From the NCBI GenBank assembly GCA_009781755.1, contig WQVD01000006.1, forward strand, positions 24,119 to 88,118: DNA of 64,000 bases, read 5' to 3'. The first letter of the stretch is position 1. Each line of letters starts with the position of its first letter. The translations under genes and the position numbers were made by a program. The stretch comes from Defluviitaleaceae bacterium (GTDB taxonomy: Bacteria > Bacillota > Clostridia > Lachnospirales > WQUN01). Positions 1 to 8,913 of this stretch are shown piece after piece. The notes below the pieces were generated by a model. It saw only the letters and a program-made list of their open reading frames with translations. It ran no database searches and had not been told where the DNA came from.

Positions 1-572
1 ACCATGGCGATATGATGGGCGATTTTGGGCTGTATTTTAAGACGCTCATGTACCGCCCATCGGTAAACGTGCCGTTTATCGTCAGTTATCCCAAGCGCTG
101 GCCGGAGAGTGTCGTTTCGGATGCGTTGGTTGGTTTGCAAGATATTTTCCCGACGTTAATGAATCTATCCGGTGCACCGGCCGAGCAAACGGACGGCCTT
201 GACCTTACCGCCGTCGTCAATAATAAAGCGGAATGCCGTGATGCTTACGTTGCCTATTTCTGCACCGAGGAAGCACCCGAAAGCAAGCGAATCATGTATG
301 CGGATAAACAATACAAATACATCTACAATGCGTGTGGTGCGGTGGAAGAATTGTACGATACTGTTAACGACAGCAGTGAGTTAAACAACCTCGCAAACCT
401 ACCCGAATACGAAAAAATATGCACTGAGCTGAAAGAAAAGCTGTATCGCTGGTGCGTGGATAATAACCATACCCAAATGTTGAGTGACAACGGGTTTGAA
501 GTGCAATCCTGCGCTGAGCTGAGCAACATGTATACCGCAACAATCGGTATGTTTGGCAGAAGAAAATATTAA
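1..572 (+). CDS. sulfatase, C-terminal part (cut by window edge)
   Basis: The reading frame is open from the first bases, so the start and the formylglycine active-site motif lie outside the window. The visible part opens with HGDMMGDFGLYFKT, which matches the late metal-binding segment of type I sulfatases (DHGDxxGDHGLYxKG), and continues with the VPFIVSYPKRWPESVVSDALVGLQ-type block that precedes the C-terminal subdomain. The family hydrolyses sulfate esters, usually on polysaccharides. It heads a tight catabolic operon, and a sulfatase-maturating radical SAM enzyme lies 7.2 kb downstream, which supports an anaerobic formylglycine sulfatase. The substrate cannot be told from this fragment. 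Confidence 0.85.
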   Translation, partial: HGDMMGDFGLYFKTLMYRPSVNVPFIVSYPKRWPESVVSDALVGLQDIFPTLMNLSGAPAEQTDGLDLTAVVNNKAECRDAYVAYFCTEEAPESKRIMYADKQYKYIYNACGAVEELYDTVNDSSELNNLANLPEYEKICTELKEKLYRWCVDNNHTQMLSDNGFEVQSCAELSNMYTATIGMFGRRKY

Positions 573-609
573 GGCGGTCAAGTCATTCACCCGCGAGAGG
601 AAAATGATA

Positions 610-2043
610 ATGAAAATGGTTACCCCTGAAAGCGTTGGCGTATCATCAGAAGCCATTAACACATTTTTATCCGATTTACAGGAAAGCCGTTTTAACATGC
701 ATAGCATCTTAATCCTGCGGCACGGCAAATTAATTACCGAGGCCTACCGTGAACCTTACGACAAAGACCGCAAACATCGTATGTTTTCCATCAGCAAGAC
801 ATTTACCGCGTATGCGGCGGGGTTGCTTATTGATGAAGGCAAGTTGTCGTTGGATGACAAGGTGGCATCGTTTTTCCCGGAATATAATGGTGCGATTCAT
901 CCGCTGCTTGCATCCGCAACCATACACGACATGCTCACCATGCGCGACCCACACAACGACACCACCCACGGCTACGGGATGAAAGCAAACTGGTTGGAAA
1001 GTTGGTTTCTTACGCCACCCAACCACCCTGCAGGCACGATTTTCAAATACAACACCACCAGCACAAACTTGGTGGCCGCCATCGTCGAGCGTATAACCGG
1101 CATGAAGATGATGGATTATATGTACCCGCGGTTATTAACACCGATGGGCTTCTCGGAGGGTTGCGTATGTTGGCAAACCCCGAACGGGGATTCTTTTGGC
1201 GGGTCGGCGGTATTCTGCACCCCGCGTGACTTAGCAAAGCTGGTATTGCTGACCATGAACGACGGTATGTGGGAAGGCAAACAGCTTATCAGCGCAGATT
1301 TCGTAAAAAGTTTGCGCTCAAAAATCGTCGATACCAGCCTGATGGGCATTCCTGTGGAGGGTATGTTTGGCTACGGCTATTTTACGTGGCAGACGCGTTA
1401 TAACGGGTTTGCGCTTTTTGGCATTCATGGGCAGTTTGGCATCGGCTTCCCGGATAATGGGCTGGTCGTTGTTGCCACGGGTAACACCACGGATAACTAT
1501 AATGTAGAAAATGATATTTTGTATTCACAGTTTTTGGATCGGGTATATAAACTGTTGCCGGGGTTGTCGGATGCGCCGTTGAAGGAAGCAGAACCGCCCC
1601 CTTCCGTGTTGCCGCATATCATCGCACCCGGCGCGGCATCTTCCCCCATTGAATCCAACATTGTACAGCGCACATACAAACTGCATGCCAATCCGTCCGG
1701 CTGGCAAAAGGTGTCTTTTGATTTTAACGCCGGGCAAGGCAAGCTTACCTATGCCAACCGCCGTGGCGAAATGCAACTTAGCTTAGGTATGGGTAAAGTC
1801 TTGCTTACCACTTTCCCGGAAGGCAAAGGACATCACCCTGATTCGTTAAACGACCCTTACGATGTATACGCAAGCGGCGGTTGGGTAGATGAACGCACGC
1901 TCGCCATCCACGTATACGACATAACCATCGGGTACATGCAGTTGAACGCCGTATTCGAAAAAAACGAGATCACAATTTTAATAAAGCCGGATGTATACCG
2001 TGGTGATTACGGCGGTTACATGTATGGCATGTTGGAAGGATGA
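610..2043 (+). CDS. serine hydrolase, class C beta-lactamase/esterase family
   Basis: The protein has about 477 residues. The catalytic SxxK motif is SISK at about residues 60-63 (MFSISKTFTAYAAG). A YNTTSTN segment supplies the YxN-type tyrosine, and a late HGQFGIGF stretch stands where KTG/HxG is found in the family. A separate beta-rich C-terminal domain follows from about residue 340. The start at 610 is chosen because GAGAGG at 595-600 sits nine bases upstream; an in-frame ATG at 553 lies inside the sulfatase end. No signal peptide is seen, so it is probably cytoplasmic and acts as an esterase or amidase on an uptake product rather than as a resistance enzyme. It is second in the sulfatase operon. 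Confidence 0.85.
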   Translation: MKMVTPESVGVSSEAINTFLSDLQESRFNMHSILILRHGKLITEAYREPYDKDRKHRMFSISKTFTAYAAGLLIDEGKLSLDDKVASFFPEYNGAIHPLLASATIHDMLTMRDPHNDTTHGYGMKANWLESWFLTPPNHPAGTIFKYNTTSTNLVAAIVERITGMKMMDYMYPRLLTPMGFSEGCVCWQTPNGDSFGGSAVFCTPRDLAKLVLLTMNDGMWEGKQLISADFVKSLRSKIVDTSLMGIPVEGMFGYGYFTWQTRYNGFALFGIHGQFGIGFPDNGLVVVATGNTTDNYNVENDILYSQFLDRVYKLLPGLSDAPLKEAEPPPSVLPHIIAPGAASSPIESNIVQRTYKLHANPSGWQKVSFDFNAGQGKLTYANRRGEMQLSLGMGKVLLTTFPEGKGHHPDSLNDPYDVYASGGWVDERTLAIHVYDITIGYMQLNAVFEKNEITILIKPDVYRGDYGGYMYGMLEG

Positions 2044-2047
2044 ACGC

Positions 2048-2761
2048 ATGTTTAATTTAAATTATGCATATACCACAGCCGATTTCACCGTGCCTGTGTA
2101 TAAAAACGCGTTGGCTTCCGCCGCAGACACCAAGCACTTTATATTAGAAGGCACCGCAAAGGTCGATTTCCCCAATGGCAAGATGCAGTTATCATCGGTG
2201 CTTGACCCCGAACTGGGCCAAGCGGCTAACTATGTATATTGGTGCGACCAAGAATTCCCATCGGATGCATTAATAGAATGGGAGTTTACACCCCTTGCGG
2301 AATCGGGGTTGTGCATCATGTTTTTTTCCGCTACCAACTTGACGGGCGGTTCTGTATTTGATGCCAACCCCCGCACGGGCAGGTACGAGCAATATTACAA
2401 TGGCGATATCAATGCATTTCATGTGTCGTATAACCGCACCAATGCGGTGCGCGATGTGCCCAAGGCAGAAGGCCTGCGCTTATGCAACTTGCGTAAAAGC
2501 AAGGGCTTTCATATGGCCGCGCAGGGTGGCGATGTGATTCCGGAGTTGAGTTTAATCCGTCCGCCGTATCCGCCGTTTTTGGTGAGCATTGTAAAACGCG
2601 GCCCGCTGGTGGCATTCTACATCGAAAAAATCCTTTGCTTCTTCTACCATGACGATGGCGTTACCCATGGACCGTTGCTGGGCGGGGGTAGAGTGGGCTT
2701 CCGCCAAATGTCGCCCATGGTGGGTGAATACGCAAACCTGAATGTAAGGACATTACGTTAA
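2048..2761 (+). CDS. DUF1961 family protein
   Basis: The protein has 237 residues and a jelly-roll-like composition. It carries the family signature YVYWCDQEFPSDALIEWEF, then a GLCIMFFSA segment, and then RYEQYYNGDINAFHVSY. DUF1961 proteins usually sit beside polysaccharide lyases and glycosidases, and their reaction is not established. The start at 2048 has GGAAGG upstream and lies four bases after the hydrolase stop, so the genes are translationally close. A role in oligosaccharide binding or cleavage is inferred from fold and context only. Confidence 0.75.
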   Translation: MFNLNYAYTTADFTVPVYKNALASAADTKHFILEGTAKVDFPNGKMQLSSVLDPELGQAANYVYWCDQEFPSDALIEWEFTPLAESGLCIMFFSATNLTGGSVFDANPRTGRYEQYYNGDINAFHVSYNRTNAVRDVPKAEGLRLCNLRKSKGFHMAAQGGDVIPELSLIRPPYPPFLVSIVKRGPLVAFYIEKILCFFYHDDGVTHGPLLGGGRVGFRQMSPMVGEYANLNVRTLR

Positions 2762-2773
2762 GGAGAGAAAACT

Positions 2774-3607
2774 ATGTTTTGGGATTCATTAACCGCGACA
2801 GATTTCGAGAAAGCCGTTGAAGCTTGCGAGGGCGTATGCGTGTTGCCCATCGGTGTTATTGAAAAACACGGAAACCACTTGCCTCTTGGCACGGACATGC
2901 ATGTCAGCACAAACGTAGCGAAGGACGCGGCCGAGTTAGAAAAGGCCATTGTTTTCCCCTATTATTTTATGGGACAGATTGCCGAGGCGCGGCATTATCC
3001 CGGTACGGTAGCCGTCTCACACCATTTGATGATGCAAGTGCTGCGCGAAATTTGCGATGAAATCGCGCGCAACGGGTGCAAAAAAATCTTAATCCTTAAC
3101 GCCCACGGGGGCAACAATCATTTCTTGCCGTTTTTTGCGCAGGAGCAACCGGGGGTTAATCGGGATTATTGCGTGTATATACGGAACGCGGGTTGGTGCA
3201 CCGCTGAACAAAGGAAAGCGCTTGAAGCCGAAGTGGGTTGCGATAGCGATAATTGGGGAGAGCACGCCGGTTTTAGGGAGTCTGCGTTGCTCATGCATTT
3301 GCATCCCGAACTGGTAAAACCCGCCGAACAGCCCGCACATGAAGGCAAATCATTTAACCGCTTACCCCATTTGGAAAAACACGGTATCTATACCGGGTTC
3401 AATTGGTATGCCGATTTCCCTTATCATTTCGCGGGCGATTTTTCTGCCGCTACCCCTGAAGCCGGAAAGATTTTTTATGATGCGATTGTTAAGGACGTTG
3501 CCGAAGCCATAAAAGCGATAAAAAAAGACGATGTATCCCTTCGGCTGGCAAAGGAATATGTAAACTACGGCAATAATCCCACCAATAAAATAACCCACGA
3601 GGAGTGA
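2774..3607 (+). CDS. creatininase family amidohydrolase
   Basis: The protein has 277 residues, the usual length for creatininase/ArfB-type metal-dependent amidases. Metal-binding motifs are visible in order: IEKHGNHLPLGTDMHVS near residue 32, ILNAHGGNN near residue 115, and WGEHAGFRES near residue 160. The family opens cyclic or linear C-N bonds (creatinine, formamidopyrimidines). Inside a sugar-catabolic operon it may instead act on an N-acyl or lactam sugar derivative, which is inference. A GGAGAGAAA ribosome site precedes the ATG. The next gene starts four bases after the stop. Confidence 0.85.
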   Translation: MFWDSLTATDFEKAVEACEGVCVLPIGVIEKHGNHLPLGTDMHVSTNVAKDAAELEKAIVFPYYFMGQIAEARHYPGTVAVSHHLMMQVLREICDEIARNGCKKILILNAHGGNNHFLPFFAQEQPGVNRDYCVYIRNAGWCTAEQRKALEAEVGCDSDNWGEHAGFRESALLMHLHPELVKPAEQPAHEGKSFNRLPHLEKHGIYTGFNWYADFPYHFAGDFSAATPEAGKIFYDAIVKDVAEAIKAIKKDDVSLRLAKEYVNYGNNPTNKITHEE

Positions 3608-3611
3608 TAGC

Positions 3612-4349
3612 ATGGAAATGCATGTGCTGGAAACACCGCAACAATTGGGCGAACAAGCCGCAAAAAAAACTGCGCACTATATCAATGAGGCGATTCAAAA
3701 AAAAGGCGCGGCACGGCTGCTCATGTCTACAGGAGCGTCGCAATTTGACACCATCAGCCATTTGCGCAAAGCGGACATTGACTGGACAAAGGTCGAAATG
3801 TTTCACCTTGACGAATATATCGGTGTTGACGCAACGCACCCCGCCAGCTTTGTTAAGTATCTGAAGGAGCGTTTTGTCGGCGATGATATCCCGCTAAAAG
3901 CGACCCATTACATCGACGGGACACGTCCGCCGCAAGAAGTAATCGCAGAAATTACCGCTGAAATTAACAAAGCCCCCATTGATGTAGCACTGATCGGCAT
4001 CGGTGAAAATGCACACATCGCATTTAACGACCCCCCGGCGGACTTTGATACAACGGACGCTTTTATTATCGTTAACTTGGACGATGGTTGTAAACAACAG
4101 CAAGTACGCGAGGGTTGGTTCCCTACATTGGACGATGTGCCCAAGCAAGCCATCACCATTTCTGTGCAAGAAATATTAAAATGTAAAGCCGTCATTTCTG
4201 CCGTGCCGCATAAAGAAAAAGCCAAAGCCATACACGCAACCGTAACCCAAGAAGTCAATAACCTTGTGCCTGCCACCATATTAAAAACCCACCCTGACTG
4301 GACGCTGTATACAGACAAGGCATCGGCCTCTTTGTTGGATGAGGCGTAA
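3612..4349 (+). CDS. glucosamine-6-phosphate deaminase / isomerase family (NagB-like)
   Basis: The protein has 245 residues with the NagB/6-phosphogluconolactonase fold. The hallmark segments are present: LLMSTGASQFD (phosphate loop), FHLDEYIGVDATHPASF (the DEY block with the catalytic Asp region) and ALIGIGENAHIAFNDPPADF (the GIGxxGHIAFNDP block, here with N in place of the usual glycine). The family converts GlcN6P to Fru6P plus ammonia. The altered glycine and the operon partners leave open an amino-sugar or uronate variant. The gene is followed at once by the GH4 gene. Confidence 0.85.
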   Translation: MEMHVLETPQQLGEQAAKKTAHYINEAIQKKGAARLLMSTGASQFDTISHLRKADIDWTKVEMFHLDEYIGVDATHPASFVKYLKERFVGDDIPLKATHYIDGTRPPQEVIAEITAEINKAPIDVALIGIGENAHIAFNDPPADFDTTDAFIIVNLDDGCKQQQVREGWFPTLDDVPKQAITISVQEILKCKAVISAVPHKEKAKAIHATVTQEVNNLVPATILKTHPDWTLYTDKASASLLDEA

Positions 4350-4350
4350 C

Positions 4351-5703
4351 ATGATTGACGGCATAAAAATCGGGTATATCGGTGCAGGTTCCATGAACTG
4401 GGCATGGGCGGTCATGGGTGATTTGACCCTGGACAATGAAATTGGCGGCGAAGTTAAGTTATATGATTTGGATTTTGCATCGGCTAAAGCAAATGAAAAA
4501 ATCGGTAATAACTTGGATTCAAATTGGAAATACACCGCTTGTCCTTCTTTGCAAGAGGCGTTGGCGGGCGTGGATTTTGTTATTATTTCTATTTTGCCGG
4601 GTACTTTTGATGCCATGGAATCGGATGTCCATGCGCCGGAGGCTTACGGCATTTATCAATCGGTGGGTGATACCGTTGGACCTGCGGGCATTGTACGCAC
4701 CATGCGCACCGTACCCATGATGGCAGAGATCGCTGAGGCGATACGGGATTATTGCCCCGGTGCATGGGTCATTAATTACACTAACCCCATGGCGGCTTGT
4801 GTAAATACCTTGTACCGCGTGTTTCCCGGGGTGAAGGCCTTCGGATGTTGTCATGAGGCGTTCCATATACAAGCACTGCTGGCAAAGCTGATGGAAACCG
4901 AAATTGGAGAAAAGGTAACGAAGTCCGAAATTAATATCAATTTCCTTGGTGTAAATCATTTTGTATGGGCGGACAAGGCAAGCTACAAAAATACCGACTT
5001 GATGCCGAGGTTCGCCGATTTCGCAAAAAAATACGCCCAAAGCGGCTATGCGCTGACCGCAGACGACGAGGATGTAACCAACCATTTCAGGAACCTAAAT
5101 AAGGTATGCTTTGACTTGTTTAACCAATTTGGTGTCATACCCGTTGCGGGTGACAGGCATTTGGTTGAATTTATGTCGCCGTCTTACCTGAAGGATGTGG
5201 AACAATGGGGCTTCGCGCTTACGCCGGTGTCATGGCGCAAATCCAATCAAAAGGAATTGTTGGAAAAACGCGCGCGTATTCTATCCGGCGCTGAGGCGTT
5301 TGAAGTAAAAAACTCCGGCGAAGAGGGTACGTTGCTTATCAAAGCCCTATTAGGCTTGGGCGATATGATTACGACGTTAAACCTGCCTAACCGAGGGCAG
5401 ATGCAAGGCATTGACCACGGCATTGTGGTGGAAACAAACGCCATCATCCACCGCGACGCGGTATATCCTGTATGCGCCGGAAAGCTGACCGAACCGGTTC
5501 ACGCCATGGTAAAGAAGCATGCCGATGCGCAAGCGCAGTTGATTGACGCGTGTTTGAATAAAGACACCTCAGCTGTATTTGAAATTTTTGCACGTGACAA
5601 TCTTGTTTGCGATTTGGATGAAAAAGACGCGAGGGAATTATTCAAACGTATGATAACCAACACAAAATCCTACCTGAAAGGCTGGAAGGTGGATGAATTT
5701 TAA
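4351..5703 (+). CDS. glycoside hydrolase family 4 (alpha-galacturonidase/alpha-glucosidase type)
   Basis: The protein has 450 residues. An N-terminal Rossmann motif IGYIGAGSMNWAW (NAD binding) is followed by VGDTVGPAGIVRTMRT, INYTNPMAA, the metal-site CCHEAFH and GVNHFVW. This combination is typical of GH4, which uses NAD+ and a divalent metal in an oxidation-elimination mechanism. The GPAGIxRTMRT block resembles LplD-type alpha-galacturonidases more than maltose-6-phosphate enzymes, from memory of the family. The ATG at 4351 is used because GAGGCG precedes it and it directly follows the NagB stop. A uronic-acid-containing substrate would fit the sulfatase and the dehydrogenase, but this is inferred. 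Confidence 0.85.
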   Translation: MIDGIKIGYIGAGSMNWAWAVMGDLTLDNEIGGEVKLYDLDFASAKANEKIGNNLDSNWKYTACPSLQEALAGVDFVIISILPGTFDAMESDVHAPEAYGIYQSVGDTVGPAGIVRTMRTVPMMAEIAEAIRDYCPGAWVINYTNPMAACVNTLYRVFPGVKAFGCCHEAFHIQALLAKLMETEIGEKVTKSEININFLGVNHFVWADKASYKNTDLMPRFADFAKKYAQSGYALTADDEDVTNHFRNLNKVCFDLFNQFGVIPVAGDRHLVEFMSPSYLKDVEQWGFALTPVSWRKSNQKELLEKRARILSGAEAFEVKNSGEEGTLLIKALLGLGDMITTLNLPNRGQMQGIDHGIVVETNAIIHRDAVYPVCAGKLTEPVHAMVKKHADAQAQLIDACLNKDTSAVFEIFARDNLVCDLDEKDARELFKRMITNTKSYLKGWKVDEF

Positions 5704-6712
5704 TATCGCATTGCTGATGCCGGATGACCTTACCCGCGCTTGGTTTGCGCCGCCCGACGTAATCGCTGTTTTTGCGGAACTGGGCAATTTGCGCGTCAAT
5801 GACCGCAAAGATTACGAACCCCAACACATGGCGGCGTTATTAACCGACTGCCATGTTTGCATTACCGGGTGGGGTTGCCCCGCGCTGGATGCGGATGTGT
5901 TGAAAAATGCACCGGACTTGCGTTTGGTCATCCACACAGGCGGCACGGTTGCCGGTATTGTCACCGATGAATTGTATAACCGGGGCGTGCGCGTAATCAG
6001 CGGGAATGAAATTTTTGCCCAATCCGTGGCGGAGGGTACGCTGGCGTATATGCTTGCGGCGCTGCGGCGCATTCCGTTTTATAACAAGCTCATGCATGAA
6101 GGTGGCTGGAAACGCGGCATCGACAAGACAAATGCGGGACTGTTTAACAAAAGCGTCGGGCTGATCGGCTTCGGCGCGATACCGCGTTATTTGGTGCCGA
6201 TGCTTAAACTCTTTACCACAGATATTTGCGTATACGACCCCTATGTAGCGGACAGCGTGCTGCAAGAATTTGAAATCAAACGAGCCGAATCTTTGGCCGA
6301 TGTTTTTTCAAAACAACTCATCAGCAATCATCTGCCGCTGACCAAGGAAACGGAAAAACTGATTGACGCTGATTTACTGGGTTTGATGCGCGAAAACGCG
6401 GTGTTTATCAATACCGCAAGAGGCGGCACCGTGGATGAGGATGCATTAATAGCGGTTTTGAAAAAAGGAAAAATCACCGCTGTATTGGATGTATTTGAGG
6501 TGGAACCGCTGCCTGCGGACAGCCAATTAATGGGGCTGGACAACGCCATTCTTATCCCGCATATGGCAGGGCCGACTGCGGACCGATATATCCATGTAAG
6601 CTTATCACTGGCTGCTGTATGCAAGGATTATTTGCAAGGCAAGCCGCTGATGTACGAAGTGACCCATGATTACGCATCAAGGATGACGAGCATAGCGCTT
6701 CAAAAAATGTAA
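5693..6712 (+). CDS. D-2-hydroxyacid dehydrogenase family
   Basis: The protein has 339 residues with the two-domain D-2-hydroxyacid dehydrogenase layout. The dinucleotide loop appears as SVGLIGFGAIPRYLVPM (GxGxxxR variant), and the catalytic block as FINTARGGTVDEDAL, with a late IPHMAGPT histidine. The substrate is unknown; it may reduce or oxidise a sugar-acid intermediate from the GH4 product. The start overlaps the GH4 stop by 11 bases with AAGGTGG upstream, so the two are translationally coupled. Confidence 0.85.
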   Translation: MNFNIALLMPDDLTRAWFAPPDVIAVFAELGNLRVNDRKDYEPQHMAALLTDCHVCITGWGCPALDADVLKNAPDLRLVIHTGGTVAGIVTDELYNRGVRVISGNEIFAQSVAEGTLAYMLAALRRIPFYNKLMHEGGWKRGIDKTNAGLFNKSVGLIGFGAIPRYLVPMLKLFTTDICVYDPYVADSVLQEFEIKRAESLADVFSKQLISNHLPLTKETEKLIDADLLGLMRENAVFINTARGGTVDEDALIAVLKKGKITAVLDVFEVEPLPADSQLMGLDNAILIPHMAGPTADRYIHVSLSLAAVCKDYLQGKPLMYEVTHDYASRMTSIALQKM

Positions 6713-6765
6713 CCAAAATTCGGGCGTTGACGGAAGTGGGAACACGCCTTAAAGGGGATAACACA

Positions 6766-7806
6766 ATGAATCCATTGCGCTACACGCCAACTGATGAGGC
6801 GATAATGCCGCACGCCGCCGACCTGCACGAAAGAGCGGTAGCGGAGAACGGTTTTGCTGCAGGCTGGTGTATGCACGCCAAACCCGTTGCGGACTATTGG
6901 TTTGATTTTCATCTGCACGGCAACCCGAAAGCGGGCGACGACTTGAATGAAACGATGCAACCGGATTTTGACGCTGTAAAGCATTTGAATGTAAAGCGCG
7001 GTATGTTGCTTATCCAAGCCCATGATGCCGCATGGCAGGGCGATCCGATTAATATGTTCGGCACATCATTACCCTTTGAAGACGTGGTCGTTGCTACAAA
7101 AAATTTGGTGCGCGAAGGTATTTTTACCTGGGCGATATGGCCGCATTATACAAACCCGAACGCGGATATGATACGCGCGGCTTATCATGCGGGGGCGCGG
7201 TGCGTCAAAATCCATAATGCCCCGGTGATTCAAAATGCCGCACCTGCGGATTTGTGGTTGGAGAAACCATGGCAAGATGTCTTCCGCGCCGCCGCCGAAT
7301 GTAACATGCCCATTATTTGGCATGTTACACAGCGTTTGCCCTCCAGCAAATACACCGGCGGTGATGCCAATTCTTATTGGCGCAAGGGTTGGGAAAACGG
7401 CGTAACCTACGGCAACGAAGAACTATTACAAACCTTTCTACGCTGCCTAGAGCTGAACCCCGATGTCAATTTTGTTGGAGCACATCAGCTGCATATCGGT
7501 TGGGAGCGTTTGGACTCACTGTTTGAAAAATATCCGAATTTATATGTAGACACGACCATCGGGTGCATGTTGCAAGCATGGGATACTTTCTACCCGGCAG
7601 ACAAGCAATACCTACGCCAAGTGTTTATAAAGTGGGCAGACCGCTTGTTGTATGGTACCGATAATTTTTGGGGTGTCGGCACAGACGAGCGCCATCAATT
7701 AGAGCATATGCGGTTTATTCAACATTTGGATTTGCCCGAAGCTGCGCTCAATAAAATCGCCTACCAAAACGCCGAAAGATTGTTAAGCATGAAAACGCTT
7801 GTGTAG
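6766..7806 (+). CDS. amidohydrolase family (metal-dependent TIM barrel)
   Basis: The protein has 346 residues. FDFHLHGNP near residue 46 supplies the first HxH metal ligands, IIWHVTQRLPSSK and FVGAHQLHIGW supply later histidines, and YGTDNFWGVGTDE gives the C-terminal Asp. This matches amidohydrolase-2 (decarboxylase/lactonase-like) proteins. The start at 6766 has AAAGGGG upstream. It closes the plus-strand operon and its end overlaps the convergent sulfatase-maturase gene by 24 bases. A lactonase or decarboxylase step after the dehydrogenase is plausible but unproven. Confidence 0.8.
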   Translation: MNPLRYTPTDEAIMPHAADLHERAVAENGFAAGWCMHAKPVADYWFDFHLHGNPKAGDDLNETMQPDFDAVKHLNVKRGMLLIQAHDAAWQGDPINMFGTSLPFEDVVVATKNLVREGIFTWAIWPHYTNPNADMIRAAYHAGARCVKIHNAPVIQNAAPADLWLEKPWQDVFRAAAECNMPIIWHVTQRLPSSKYTGGDANSYWRKGWENGVTYGNEELLQTFLRCLELNPDVNFVGAHQLHIGWERLDSLFEKYPNLYVDTTIGCMLQAWDTFYPADKQYLRQVFIKWADRLLYGTDNFWGVGTDERHQLEHMRFIQHLDLPEAALNKIAYQNAERLLSMKTLV

Positions 7807-8886
7807 CGTTTTATACGTTAGCAATAATTCTTGCAAGCATTCGTCCAAAAACAACTTCATGCCGCAGGGGTTGCCGTAGACGGCATTAACCATCCGCTTA
7901 CAACCGCCATTGCACCACCTGCGATGCGTACATTCGGCACAAAACGGTGAAAATTGCCGCGCTACGTTTGCGAAGCCGCTGTTTACCACGGCTTCAAACG
8001 CGGTTTGTAGATTATATTGCGACAAATCGCTGACGCGGTATTCATCCAACACGTAAAAATCGCATGGATACACGCCGCCGTCTGCCTCCACGATGATTTG
8101 CGGGTAGCAACGTCCGCTGATGCCGCAGGTTACAGGTTGACCGCCCAGCAGCAACAACGCCAAATCATCAAATAGGCGCACACTGACGATATTCCCCTTT
8201 AAGGCTTCCACTTTCCAAAGCGGGAATAACGTTGCATAAAATTGATGGAATCGGTCGCCGGTAAGTGCCGTGGGGTTGTGGCCATTCAACGGCTCCAGGC
8301 ATGGGATGAATTGGATATGGCTGATTTTTTCTTTGATAATAAAATCCCATATGCGCTTTGCTCGCCGTGCGTTTTCCTTGGTGAGCACGCACAGTATATT
8401 GTAGGCAACGCCGTGGGAATCCATCAGTTTCTTCGCGTTCATCACCCGGTTGAAAGTTCCTTTGCCCAACGAGTCCATGCGGTTGCGGTTGTGCAACGCC
8501 ATATCTCCATCCAATGAAAGCCCCACAAGGAAGTTATGTTCCTTTAAAAAGGCGCACCATTTTTCGTCCAGCATAAGCCCGTTGGTTTGCATCGCATACG
8601 AAACCACCGCACGGGTTGCGTTATATTTTTTAACCTCATCGGCGAAAAACATAAAAAAATCTAAACCGGCAAGACCCGGCTCCCCCCCTTGGAAAGCAAA
8701 GGTGATGCGGTCACCGGCGGTCAGCACAGAAAATACATTTTTTATTAACTTTGCGGCGGTATCGCGACTCATGATGCCCAAGGAAGCCGACGACCTGTGC
8801 GCCACGACATCGTTGTAAAAGCAATAACCGCAACGCATATCACACAGCGACGACGCGGGTTTTATCATTATGTTTAATTGTTTCAT
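7783..8886 (-). CDS. anaerobic sulfatase-maturating enzyme (radical SAM/SPASM)
   Basis: The protein has 367 residues. The radical SAM cluster motif CDMRCGYC lies at residues 15-22, followed by an AFQGGEPGL segment. A C-terminal SPASM region has CGISGRCYPQ, VYPCDFY and CAECTHRRWCNGGC cysteines. The family oxidises a Ser or Cys of sulfatases to formylglycine, and the sulfatase gene sits at the head of the facing operon. Convergent orientation and the 24-base overlap with the amidohydrolase end suggest separate transcription. Some SPASM proteins modify other peptides; with a sulfatase nearby the maturase role is the best reading. Confidence 0.88.
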   Translation of the reverse strand: MKQLNIMIKPASSLCDMRCGYCFYNDVVAHRSSASLGIMSRDTAAKLIKNVFSVLTAGDRITFAFQGGEPGLAGLDFFMFFADEVKKYNATRAVVSYAMQTNGLMLDEKWCAFLKEHNFLVGLSLDGDMALHNRNRMDSLGKGTFNRVMNAKKLMDSHGVAYNILCVLTKENARRAKRIWDFIIKEKISHIQFIPCLEPLNGHNPTALTGDRFHQFYATLFPLWKVEALKGNIVSVRLFDDLALLLLGGQPVTCGISGRCYPQIIVEADGGVYPCDFYVLDEYRVSDLSQYNLQTAFEAVVNSGFANVARQFSPFCAECTHRRWCNGGCKRMVNAVYGNPCGMKLFLDECLQELLLTYKTLHKRFHA

Positions 8887-8913
8887 GGCATAACCAACTT
8901 TACAATGGGATGA

